Part shown: piece after piece, positions 10,219 through 20,209 of the stretch
How the letters are laid out: every line of letters starts with the position of its first letter
Numbering within the stretch: the stretch's first letter is position 1
Assembly: GCA_015501075.1 (NCBI GenBank)
Contig: JADNYJ010000556.1
Span: 1 to 20,796, forward strand
Length of the DNA stretch: 20,796 nt
Direction of reading: 5' to 3'
Source: Gymnopilus junonius
Taxonomy: Eukaryota; Basidiomycota; Agaricomycetes; Agaricales; Galerinaceae
The notes under the pieces: model-generated
Told to the model about the DNA's origin: nothing
The model's database searches: none
What the model saw: only the letters and a program-made list of their open reading frames with translations
Made by a program: the position numbers and the translations under genes

Positions 10219-11689
10219 TCACATGCGTCCTTTCTCCCCGCTGTTTTTCCTGCCTCCGATGGGTTCCTGAGCAGTGGCAAGTGGGAATACAGAGAGAGAC
10301 TTGCTCTCCTCGCCATCGAGGCGCCAAATATTAGCGATGGGCGAGTGCATGTCGGATGAGCCACTGTCACCTCGAGCACGAGGGAACATTGAGCGAGGCG
10401 ATGTGGTGTCTTCGTACTCTTCAATCGAAGAAAGGTCTGCAGAAGATGTGGTTGTGGATGTGGGAGAGAGTGCCGGAGACTGGACGATGTCCTGCAGGAA
10501 AGAAGGTAAAAGCGGAGCAGGTGCATGGACCGATACAGAGGGCAGGTTGAAATCGTTGACGCTCGTGTTGGACGTAGCGGGCATGGTGGCATTATTTTGG
10601 GCATGGGCATGGATATTCACGTTAGTATTCGCGTTTCCGACATGGTGGCCGTTGACGGCGAGGTGGTTCATGTTGTGAGCATTGAAGTTCGTGTTGGTGT
10701 GGGTGCGATGCAGGTCCGGGCCGGTCGAATAGAGTGGCGACGGCTGGCGGTTTCCAGAAGTTTGGTATATGGGACTAGAAGCAATGTAGTGCGGTGCAGC
10801 AGCAGCGCTCTGAGCTTGCTGAGCGGCATATTGCTGGCTCAATGTCAGGTGAGACTGGGAGCGGTGGACGGGACGCGCCACTGGCTGGGGTGGCGAGAAA
10901 TCGATGAATGGCCGACGAGTCTGAGTGGTGTTAATGAGTGAGAACGCGGGGCTTGGTTCACGGTTATAGGTACGTTCAGGCTGCCGCTATTGAGCTGTGT
11001 CTGCGACAGGACGGATGTGAGAAGAGCAATGCGCTCTGCCTGGACGGCAGCAGAAATGGAATCTCCATTGCCTTCCGCGTCTAGAAAGAAGTTATACGTT
11101 GAGAATGAGACAGAAAGATGGCCAATATGAGTTGAACTTACAAGGGAGACAGGTCTGGCAAACTTTTCTTCTCCTCCAGTTGAGGTAGTTGCATTTCTGG
11201 CACACCCAGTCACCCGGTTGCTAGAAGCCAATGCGAGTGAGACGGCCTTCAGAAAATGACAGGACTAAAATGCAACTCACATGGGAAATGGGCCCTCTGT
11301 TGCCCGTGTTGAGGATCGGGGGCTGCTGGGCGATATGGTAAGTAAAGATATTGGCGAAAGCAGCAAGAAATACGAAACTTACAGCAACACCTGCGAGATT
11401 GCTGGGACGGATCTGCCCTTGCTCTGGGAAAGGCTCGTTATCGGGCCAATACATAATACAGGGGTTTAAAGGGTCACTGGAAATGTTTTGTACTTTTCCG
11501 CCGATGGCAAAAGCCCGACCGGAAGGAGTGAGGAGTGGGTGGGTCGACTTGGGAGGATGTCCGACATGGGAAGCAGAGACAGGCGATGAGACAAAGGGCG
11601 AAGATGGCTGAGGCTGCGCGTAAGCGACCGAAGTATGCTGTTGAGTAGGGAGGTGCGGCTGTTGGTGCTGATTTTGTAGCTGTTGGGGG

Positions 11690-11721
<32 letters not shown>

Positions 11722-13361
11722 AGCTTGGAGGTGCTGTTGCTGAGCTTGGAAATTTTGCGGCGGTGAAGGACCCGTGGAATAGTATGTGATGCTGTTGCTA
11801 TTGGACATGGTATTGAAGCGCGGCGATGGCTGTGCGCGTGCGCTGGGAGGATTTGACGATGGCTGGTGTTGATGCTGTTGGTGCGACCCACTTCCATTCC
11901 CGTTGCTGGATCTAGGACAACCGCAACCAATGCATGCCAGGTTACGCCTATGTAAAATCATGCAAGGAAATGAGTCGTTCAGCATTGGAAAACGAATGGC
12001 AAGAGTAGAAACGACGCCAGGGCGGGAAAGACTCAACGTGCGGAAGTTTATAAATGAAGTAAGACGTGGAGAAACACTCACCCAAAGTTATGAGCGGCGC
12101 AGTTCGGCGAGGCGCATCTAGAGAGAAGATGAGGAGTCAGCGTCAATTCAGAGCAAGTACAATGTCTAAGAACGCGATCGATATTAAAATAGAATGGTCT
12201 CTGTTCGGTATTGCGATGGAGAAACAAACGGAAACACTCACATCCAGTCACCTAATCTGAAGCTTGTCTTGGGGTTGGGTGGGTTGCTTGAAAGGGTATA
12301 ATCTCCTGGTGACGCAAGGGGGTTGACTTCGGGGGGCATGGACGAAAGGTAGGGGAATCTCAAGTCGGAAGGAGAGGAAGAGGAAGAGAGGACGGCAGGA
12401 AGAAGGGAGAGTTCCAGGGTATTATTATTATTGGCTGTGTGGCGTGAAGAAGTGGGCGCAGGAGAGCTAGACGCCTGTGAGAAGCTGTCAGTGGGCGGAG
12501 GTATACGTAAATAAATGAAGGACAGACCAAATTCCTGAGGAGGACGCGATGGAGTTTATGAAACGGTTCAAGATCACACTCGAGTGCGGGAGCGGTGGAC
12601 ATTGGGCGCCCGGTAAGCGTGAGGGCAGCAGCAGCCTGGAGATGAGATTCATATTAGCCCCACGGATCTATGAATTCGCAGACAATAAACAAATTCAACA
12701 GGGCAAGCCCACCGTGAACATCTACAACTCCGTGAACGGCGTGGGTGGAAGTGTCACGTGATATACACGCCTCTCGAAATCTCATTAAAAAAAACGCGTA
12801 CCTCCTCGTGGGTCCGGAACACGGCCCAAACATTGTCGCGTCTCCCTGCGAGGAAGTCCTCCCGCAATTCCCACATCGTGGCGGGAACAGGGATGCGTCC
12901 GTGCTCAGAAGGCTAAAAAAACCTAAGTAAACCTTGGCAAAATCACGGTAAATTGCCAATCACGCGTACATTATGCGGCAGGAACATGGCAGATAAGACA
13001 GATTCCGCCTTGCTTGGGAGGTTAAACAGCTGGTTTCAATATGTCCAGTTATGCTTTAGAGGATAATACTATATATTGCGGGAGCGCCACGTACCCGGAC
13101 AACACGAGAACGGGTCGCGAAAAAAGCAGCCTCGTGGGATGCCTTTGATAACCCCGAGTGGGTCCTGTTGCTGTTGCTGGTCATCGATGACGTGGGAGAT
13201 GCGTGGCGGACATGTTGACTACGGGGTGCAAATGTGTCGATGACGTTTTTTGGGTCCAAGTCGACAGGAAGGGTGAGATTCTGGAGACGCGCCAGAACAC
13301 CCTCATAGTCAAAGGCGTGATCGGCTGCAGAGAGTTTGGACAGGTCGATGGTGGTGTTCAT
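10219..13361 (-). CDS. Q-rich protein with two RanBP2-type zinc fingers
   Basis: Probably an RNA-binding or regulatory protein; the exact role is unknown. Exons on the minus strand are 13361-13095, 12912-12684, 12635-12528, 12474-12242, 12117-12082, 11947-11383, 11325-11281, 11220-11142, 11080-10974 and 10920-10219, giving about 789 residues. Finger 1 (about 278-302) is assembled across three exons as GDWICASPNC, AAHNFG and RNLACIGC, which is W-x-C-x4-C-x10-C-x2-C. Finger 2 (about 497-517) is GDWVCQKCNYLNWRRRKVCQTC. RanBP2-type fingers commonly bind GGU-containing single-stranded RNA; that is family knowledge, not shown here. Between them lie Ser/Pro/His/Gln-rich linkers with a run of ten Gln; an Asn run precedes finger 1. 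The N-terminal region (DYEGVLARLQNLTLPV, VPATMWELREDFLAGRRDNV) looks conserved but is unnamed. The T8 run on the coding strand (12794-12787) needs one base fewer to keep THEEVRVF in frame with MRFREACISRD. An in-frame ATG at 13424 would add 21 residues. Confidence 0.85.
11691..11720 (-). repeat. CAG/CAA trinucleotide repeat encoding poly-Gln
   Basis: A nearly pure CTG run on the plus strand with TTG interruptions encodes ten consecutive Gln in the zinc-finger protein, flanked by more Gln-rich sequence (QAQQQHLQAQ). The mix of CAG and CAA codons marks it as coding rather than a freshly expanded repeat. Length variation between strains is likely. Confidence 0.85.
12420..12432 (-). repeat. Short ATT/AAT trinucleotide repeat encoding an Asn run
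   Basis: Four tandem ATT units on the plus strand read as AAT codons (TANNNNNTLE) in the exon 12474-12242 of the zinc-finger gene. It is a minor low-complexity tract. Confidence 0.7.
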
Positions 13362-14653
13362 GGCAGAGAGGTGAAGGCGAGTCGGGGGAGGAGGAGGAAT
13401 GGAGAGTCGCGATATTTGAGGCATGGGTATAAAGTTGGTAATGATCGTCGGGAAGTGGGTTCTTGCTGAGTATGGGATTCGGAAGAGCAAAGGAACGGGA
13501 TGCTTCTGGAGAAAGTGATATATGAGCACTTGGGATGTTGATCTCGACGACAGCGAAGGAACCTGTCGAAAAGGGAGGAGCAGCTGGCAGCGAGCCTAGC
13601 ATCGGTTTTCTCAGCATTCATCCCGCTTTTGAACGGTCCAGGGTCGCTCCCTCCCGATCGGACGCTGCGATGCATGGCATGCACAAAAAATAAAAATGAC
13701 AAAACAAACCACGAATGGAGGAGGCGCCTAAACCCATGTCCTTCCGTTCTGTCCTTACGTAAATAAACCCATCCGTCGTTGACACTTTGGTCGCACTGCG
13801 AATCCCTTGCGCAATCTATCACGAAAGAACACAGCGAACATCCACACGGCACCGAGCTATCTTTCTGCACCGAATAAATGACGCGTCGGTAAATAGAAAA
13901 CCGCTCATCCATTCTGTCATCCACTACGCTTACTCATCATCTAATAATGGTCTCTTGCATGCACTCTCCAACATGCAACCACCTCCTTCAATAAATTCTT
14001 AAATTTGCATCCGCTCACCAACTGATCCGCCTCTTCCAGCTCCTCGGTGTTCAATCCTATTCCTCTGCCTCTTCTCTGCTCCGTCGCGGCCGTGCGCCCA
14101 TACAGAATTAGTTTCCGAAGACCGTAATCTACAAAACACCGTCACCTGTCATCCAGGCAAGAATCCATGTCAGGCCTGCTCTTCCAAAGGTAGACTCAAC
14201 GTAAACCAAGCTGTTATCATATTCTCACACAATGCATAATCACTACTGTCAACTAACTTGAGCCTCTCGTGAACGCCTTTCGTCCTCGTGAAAATGGAAC
14301 GAAAAGCCATCGCCGCTTCGGCACAGAGGTGTACCCGGGCTCCGGTTCGCTGCTCAAAGGAACAGCGTCCACATCCCCATGCACCATTTCCTCCGTCGAG
14401 GATTTCATGCCCACTTGAAAGACAACGCACTAAAAGTAAACTCCTCCTGCTATCCAACCTAAACAATGCCTACGCCCTCTCGCCTCTCCAAGGTTTCAAC
14501 TCCACCCCGATAAATCTACATCGCCGCGCATTATGGCAAGTCGACGGAGGCAAATGTTGCTCAATGAAGACAAAACGGCAGCCCAGCGTTATAAACAAAT
14601 CCCGGGTGGGCCGCGAGAGCTGCCGACGTTCCTGGAGCTCTCGGAGCTTCATT
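13362..14653. other. Intergenic region between zinc-finger gene and helicase
   Basis: About 1.3 kb between the helicase stop (14654) and the zinc-finger start (13361), both genes reading leftward. It should hold the helicase 3' UTR and the zinc-finger promoter and leader. I see no domain-like protein, RNA gene or repeat. A 188-codon minus-strand frame (13924-13358) ends in TGA overlapping the zinc-finger ATG; its translation is Ser/Arg/Cys-rich and unconvincing as a protein, so it is noted only as a possible upstream ORF. Confidence 0.6.
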
Positions 14654-17600
14654 TCATCTCCCGATTGCAAGCGTCTTCTTCCGCTCCAAGTGCCCATACA
14701 GCGCGCCCTCGAGCTCGCGTCCAGTCAATGATATAACCAAGTTCCGGTTCACCAGGTACTCCGCGTACCGACGCCATGACTCTGCACCCTTGCCGACCCT
14801 CACAACTGCATGTTCTCCGTCTCCGCCGCTGAACTTGCCCGCCTTCAGGGTCGCAATGCTCCCAACGACAAATAACCCGCGTTTTGCGCGCGTCAAACCG
14901 ACATTAAGCCTCTTCTTGTCTGCCAGGAACCCAATGTGCCCTCCAGAATTGTTCCGCACCGTCGAGAAGATAATGACCTCCTTCTCTCGCCCTTCGAAAC
15001 CGTCTACGGTCTTGATCTCAATCTGAGCTAAATGCATTGCCCGATGATCTCCAAGCACGTCTTGGAAGCGCTTTTTATATGTTTTGTCTGTATTGAGTAA
15101 ACGCATAAGGAGATTAACTTGAGCTGCGTATGGGGCTATGATCCCAATGTCTCGGCCTTTAAGGTGCTATTCCAGATACAATCAGTAAGTATGATGCAAC
15201 CTCACTCAAAGTTTTGAAACGTACCGGATTGTTAAGCAGAAGATCCTCCACGACACTCGCCACAATGTGTCCCTCGTGGATATTGATGCGACTTTTGCCC
15301 TTAAACGATTCGTTCCCTGTATGATCAAGGAAGATGACCGAAGGTCTTCGATTCTTGACCGAATCATGCCGTAGGTGCATTGAGCTTGGAGGTTCTAAGC
15401 CAGGAAGAGCGTTTCCACCCGAATCAACTGTGCCATCAAGCAGGGCCAGATCATAGAACTCCATTGCTGGGAAATGGGAAATGTCGGGGTGCATGCGGTA
15501 CTGAATGTCCAGCATGACAGAAGGCACATCTGGACAAGTGAAATTCTGAAGTGAGCATCTATCGTTCAGTCAAAATGTAGTGAATAATAAGCTTACGCCC
15601 TTCCTCTGTCAGTCGCTCAAACAAGCTGATACCAAATCCTTCTTCTTTTGCCTTCTGACTGACTATGACCGGTGGCAACTGCTTGTGGTCTCCGATAAGA
15701 GCAAGATGTCGGGACTAAAAGCGTCGATTAGAATTTAGAGTGCTGTTCGGAGAGCAATCATTCAACTTACTCCCTTCATAATTGGAACCAACGACGCTGG
15801 TTCTGTAGACATGGATGCCTCATCGACAAAAACCACGGGAGAGTCAATTACGCTGAGAGCATTACATGCTGCTGTAATGCATGTCGTACAGATCTAAATA
15901 AAAATCTCATATAAGTAAAAAAGATCAAAGTAACTCACAAATTTTGACACTTACGACATCCGCGTCTGCGATTACATCTCGGAGCATCTGCTGCGACATG
16001 GCATAGACTTTTCTCTTCATCGCTTTGTGGCGGATGCATAACTTGAGCAATGCTTCTTTCATATTACGAGCACGTTCCAGTGTGGCTTTCCTCGGTCTTT
16101 TTGACTCTTCAATTTTCTTATCCAACTCCTTTGTTTCGATCGTCAAATTCCGAATATGAGAGTCCACGTCCGCTTCATCCTTCATGAGTGAAGTCAGCGA
16201 GGGGTGAAGTGGATGCTGTTCTAGTTTGTAATCAAGTGAATGAGGGAGACATGACTGCCGGACGTTGCCATTGTAACCGATACGCAGTGGTTTTACGCCT
16301 ACGTTTGCAAATCCTTCGACTAGATTATCGACAGCGACGTTGGTATATGTGCACACAAGAAGCGGCTGAGGAACCTCGAAATGCACCTGTTGACTATAAG
16401 TATGTGGGAAGTCTGATGTGCGGGATCGAGACCTACTTTGAGCAATTTGATTGTCTCGATGATAGTTTTCGTTTTGCCAGTCCCAGGAGGCTGTGCAGTT
16501 TGATTAGAGATGGATTTAGCGCAGTAAACGATAAACTGACCCCTTGTATAAGACTAACTCTTTCGCTAACCATGGCTGCCATCGCTCTTATCTGGGACTG
16601 GTTCAAGCCGTCAAGTGGAGGATCACCTTCAACCACAACAGGGTTAGGCCGTGAATACCGTCTTGCCCAGCTTTGTATCCGTTGGTCATCTTTGAACATC
16701 CCTGCATGTTCGAAGTTGGCGCCAGAGCTCTTTTCATCGGGTTCGGTGTCTTCAGAAGGGGGAGCAATCGAATCCGAAGGCGGAATGAATGAACGCAAAA
16801 TGACGTCGCGCAAATGAGTTCCTTGCAAAACGTATTGCCATGAACTTTCAGTCTCCAACGCCTCTACATCCTCGATGTTGGTTTTCAGGTATGAAATAGC
16901 TTGACTCATGCGCTCGTACATGAGATTCGGGCGACCTAGATCAAGTCGCCAAACGCCCTCGTTCAGACGGAACATGGTCGGAAAGCATATGTGCATGTTA
17001 GATTCGGTATGACGAACCACGGAACCAATGACAGGTTGTTCCCGCAGGGGGTCAAGTCGTGATAACATGACTTGGGAGCCATTCCTAAAGAAAAATATAT
17101 TGGTATGGGGAAAAAAATTCCTTCAATGCAGGAGAGTACGTACTCAAATTTATGAGGAGGCAAATTGCTTCCAGGCCCTAATGCAAATGACGCCACTGGT
17201 CTTCCAAATTGATTTTCTTCCAGCCAATATGCAGAAAGGTCAGTTAAAGTGTAACCCTCGAGTCTGAGACGGTCCAAACTCCATGTTGTCAAACGATGTT
17301 TGTGAGCAGCTTCATCTTCGGCCTCTTCGAGAGCAAGTAGCTTCATAAATCTAACGCCATGGTGAGAGTTGTTCATACTGCGTGGGGAGGAATGCGCACT
17401 TTTCAGAATAAACTTGAGCGGCAGAAACAGAGGGTCATTGAAGTCGTAGCCCATCGCATTGGGTTTGATTCTCTTCCTATATCCTCGTGCTCCTCCATGT
17501 CCATGGTTGGTCTCAACCTTCTTGACACGAGATGATGCTCTGCCGCGCCAGTCATATCTGAGTGAGGGACCTTCCGACACATCAACTGTGGCAGTATCGT

Positions 17601-17954
17601 CGCCGTCATCTTGCAGCCACTCTGCTTCAGCCGCTGTCTGCCTACTAACGGAAAATGGGGATACAGGCTGCACAGAAGCATAGACTTCAGACTATGCCAC
17701 AACAAAAAAGACTTGGACAATACCTTATTGGCGGTTCCGCTTTTCCGACGCGTCAAGATCGATGTATTACGTTTCTGTGAAATGGATGGATGTGTTTGGA
17801 GAGGAGAGGAGGCAAGAGAGAGACGGCGCGTCCGTGCAAGGTGGGACTGAATAGAATTAAGATTGGAAGTAGAGTACGCGATTTGCTGGGCTGAAATTAA
17901 TACTTTTGGGATGGAAAAGAACCCATTTCTGGGTACGGCTGGCAGTGATAACAA
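14654..17954 (-). CDS. Upf1/IGHMBP2-like SF1 helicase, probably mitochondrial
   Basis: An ATP-dependent nucleic-acid helicase of superfamily 1B. Exons are 17954-17724, 17667-17144, 17084-16541, 16490-16437, 16386-15955, 15893-15771, 15714-15597, 15529-15225 and 15166-14654; they sum to 948 codons with no frameshift. Motifs in order: Walker A GPPGTGKT at about 433-440, CTYTNVAVDNL (motif Ia), VFVDEAS (motif II, about 617-623), GDHKQLPP (motif III, 644-651), QYRMHP (685-690), TVDGFEGREKEV (motif V, about 830) and NVGLTRAKRGL (motif VI, about 866). The segment before the helicase core (LTDLSAYWLEENQFGRP and following) resembles the N-terminal domain of Hcs1/IGHMBP2 proteins. The first 77 residues contain no Asp or Glu and are rich in Ser, Arg and Leu, which fits a mitochondrial presequence. 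It differs from Sen1 and Upf1 in lacking their large extra domains. The substrate is unknown. Confidence 0.88.
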
Positions 17955-18350
17955 TATATTGGCCAGCGTAAAGGAGAGGAAAGGGAGAAATGAATGGTAG
18001 GCGTTGAGTAATTAGTCAAATAAATCATTGAAATTCTATTCTATGAAATACTAACGTCACGTGCTACATCTTTACTCTTAAATTTAAATTACAACATCAA
18101 GTTAGAATCCAAGCCCCCGAGTCTAAGGGCAAGATGCATTCAAATGGATCGAAAAGCTGCATCATATCCTTCCGATATTCGACCTGGGATATGATATGCC
18201 TGCGACCGACAGCAATGCGCACTCTGGCCTAATTTGCCAATTGCACAAAGGAGGCCTCCCCTGCATTCGCCTAAGCAGTTCACTTATAGTTTGAAGAGCA
18301 CCTAGCACCTCATCGATGTCAGTGGAGAAATTCTTCCAGGGCCGGTGCCA
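17955..18350. other. Helicase promoter and Pol III subunit 3' region
   Basis: About 400 bases between two minus-strand genes. It contains the helicase upstream region with an ACGTCACGTG element and AT-rich sequence, and further right the probable 3' UTR of the Pol III subunit gene. I see no other gene. Confidence 0.5.
18054..18063. promoter_or_regulatory. ACGTCACGTG element (CRE half/E-box) upstream of helicase
   Basis: ACGTCACGTG lies about 100 bases upstream of the helicase ATG. Its GTCACGTG core fits RTCACRTG, the Cbf1-type bHLH consensus, and it also contains an ACGTCA half-CRE. The same octamer family is found twice upstream of STN1. The regulatory role is inferred from sequence and position only. 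Confidence 0.4.
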
Positions 18351-18988
18351 CTAATTCTCTCGCCATTGATTGGCACATTGAACGCATCTAGAATAGACAT
18401 GAGCTTTCGCAGCTGCTTGAACAGAAATGATTCCGACGGTAGACTGTTGAAAGTAAAGTCATCAGTGACACATCAAATATTTGGGAAGATTCAGAACGCA
18501 CATGTAGTCATAGGTTCATCAGCAGACCTAATCTGCAGCTGGTAGAAATATGCAGCGTTGTAATTGCACTTGGGGCAGGAAGCTGTGAAACAGAGCATTA
18601 ACAGATGGTTGTCCAAAAGGGGGGCCAAATATACCTTGGGTCTGGTCAGCATGGGCCCACATGGCCTCTCCTCCAAGGACATCATCGACCTCTTTGCGCT
18701 TTAACTTTGTTCTTGATGTCATCTAAAGAATTTACGGTCCAGGAAAAAGAGGCCACAAAAGACAAGAAAACACAAACCTGTTTGGTGATAGGAAACTCGT
18801 AAGGACACGAGTTGCAAGCCCATTTGTTGGTGCCAGTTTCCGCAGAGATGACGAGGAGATTGGCGCAAGTAGGACAGAACAAATCGAGAGCTGTGGCTGT
18901 GCTAATTTTGCGGAGCTAAATTTAAATTCTTATCCAAGCACAGCTACTTGCTTTTGTTCCTTCGTAATCGCAGCGGCGCAAGAGCCAT
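18351..18988 (-). CDS. rpc11: RNA polymerase III subunit RPC11/RPC10 (TFIIS-like zinc ribbon)
   Basis: This small Pol III subunit is needed for RNA cleavage, termination and reinitiation at tRNA and 5S genes. My exons are 18988-18948, 18901-18778, 18722-18635, 18582-18502, 18443-18437 and 18387-18351, giving 125 residues. The N-terminal ribbon reads FCPTCANLLV...WACNSCPYEFPITKQ. The middle is KLKRKEVDDVLGG, and the C-terminal ribbon is CPKCNYNAAYFYQLQIRSADEPMTTFYR, CVQCANQWREN. The RSADEPMTT block carries the acidic D-E pair used for hydrolytic cleavage in the TFIIS/C11 family. The final intron is odd: keeping the frame requires TC-AG borders (18436-18388), whereas one additional G would give a normal 50-nt GT-AG intron. 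The first exon is tentative. No ATG precedes FCPTC in its own exon, so I joined ATG 18988 through a 46-nt intron. An alternative start at 19007 needs a 32-nt intron. Confidence 0.88.
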
Positions 18989-19005
18989 GGTCCACTATAA
19001 CCACC

Positions 19006-20129
19006 ATGTCCCGTTTCTTTAGAGCTCTAAAGCACAAGGCCACAGACTTTGAGCCTGGCTCTTCTATGCCCCCCAATGGGCGCCAGCTCCTGAACTTTCT
19101 GTTAGTCTATCTCGTCATCTTCACGAACGCTTGCTCACCTTCCTCTTTGTAGCACAAGTGGGGAAAATGGAATGAGGCTCCGGAGCAAGAATTCGATGCT
19201 GCAGTTAATTTCTGCGCCGAATACCTTTGCAACCTTCGAGGCTCCTTCCCTCGGATGCCGTAGACAGGATAAATGACTTAGGCTGCAAAGCCTGGGGCAT
19301 CGAATACCCCACCTCTCCTCGTTTTGTTGGCCACATTGCCAGTGATTCTAAAGGCGGTCCTGGGATTACTGCGATCCAAACCCGACCGGAGTGCAAGGAT
19401 GTGTGCCTCTTAAGCAATCTGCCCATAATCGCCGGTCTATACGACACCCAAGGCAAGGAAGGTGTTTACTATGAAATCCTAATCAACAGAATGGATGGGA
19501 TCATTGCTATTGGTTCGTTGATGACTCAAAACATCGGGTACTTGTTTTGTATCTAACTGTCCTATCCAGGTACTGCATGTAGACCATACCCAGCGTGGCG
19601 TCTTCCAGGATGGAACAGAATGAGCGCCGGATTTCACCTCGATGACTTCCGCAAATTCTTCGAGGACGGTGATGGCGGCCGCGACTATACCGATGCCATA
19701 AACCGCATCAGCCCCGGTGACACCGTCGGGTGCGGCTACGAATTTCAGACAGGTACCATATTCTTCACCTACAATGGAATTCGCCTCCCCCCAGCATTCA
19801 CTGGTGTTTATCTTCCTCGACACGCCCAGGACGTTTTTGCTGCCATTGGCTTAGAGGGCCTCTGTGATTTCCAAGTCAATTTCGGTGGAGAATTATTTAG
19901 GTGGAAAGAAGGCAACGAATGGGCTTGGAGGGTTGAAGGTCATGCTGGAAGACTGGCTGGTCGTTCTACCAATTTAGACGTGAGCTTCCTTCGTATCAGC
20001 AAGCCAGAAATTCTTGAAGTTCGCTTCTATTATCGAAGATTGTTGATTTGGATATACACTGTAGACTGTGAATCGGTATTGAATACAAGTCAAAGTTCTT
20101 TGAGTAGATACTATTTGATCATGTACTAA
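19006..20129 (+). CDS. SPRY-domain protein
   Basis: A SPRY (B30.2-like) protein-interaction domain protein; the arrangement resembles the fungal SPRY group that includes Ssh4/Ear1, but no transmembrane segment is visible, so I do not assign that role. Exons are 19006-19104, 19153-19512 and 19570-20129, about 339 residues. The region LLSNLPIIAGLYD to NFGGELFRW (about residues 125-275) carries typical SPRY elements: YYEILI, GIIAIG, RLPGWNRMSAGFHLDD, GDTVGCGYEFQTGTIFFTYNG and AAIGLEG. The frame breaks at the T run 19226-19228; one extra T would join FCAEYL to QPSRLLPSD, as expected for the family. The first intron uses a weak GTCTAT donor (19105) to stay in phase; the better GTTAGT at 19101 is out of phase. 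A GTGAGC at about 19980 could be the donor of one more intron, so the last 50 residues are uncertain. Confidence 0.8.
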
Positions 20130-20209
20130 GCCAAGATAAAAATACTAGGCGGCGTACCGGTTTCCTCTTTCATCCTCGCTTGTGACCTCGACGTCAACTG
20201 CGAAGACGG

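Noticed and set aside
10089..10678. Open frames of 134-173 codons on both strands opposite the zinc-finger C-terminus
   Set aside because: They are shadows of the last exon (10920-10219), which continues the spliced frame in phase and ends cleanly; their composition is biased and domain-free.
14288..14736. Plus-strand frames of 67-147 codons near the helicase stop
   Set aside because: They are partly antisense to the conserved helicase C-terminus and partly in its 3' UTR, with no protein-like pattern.
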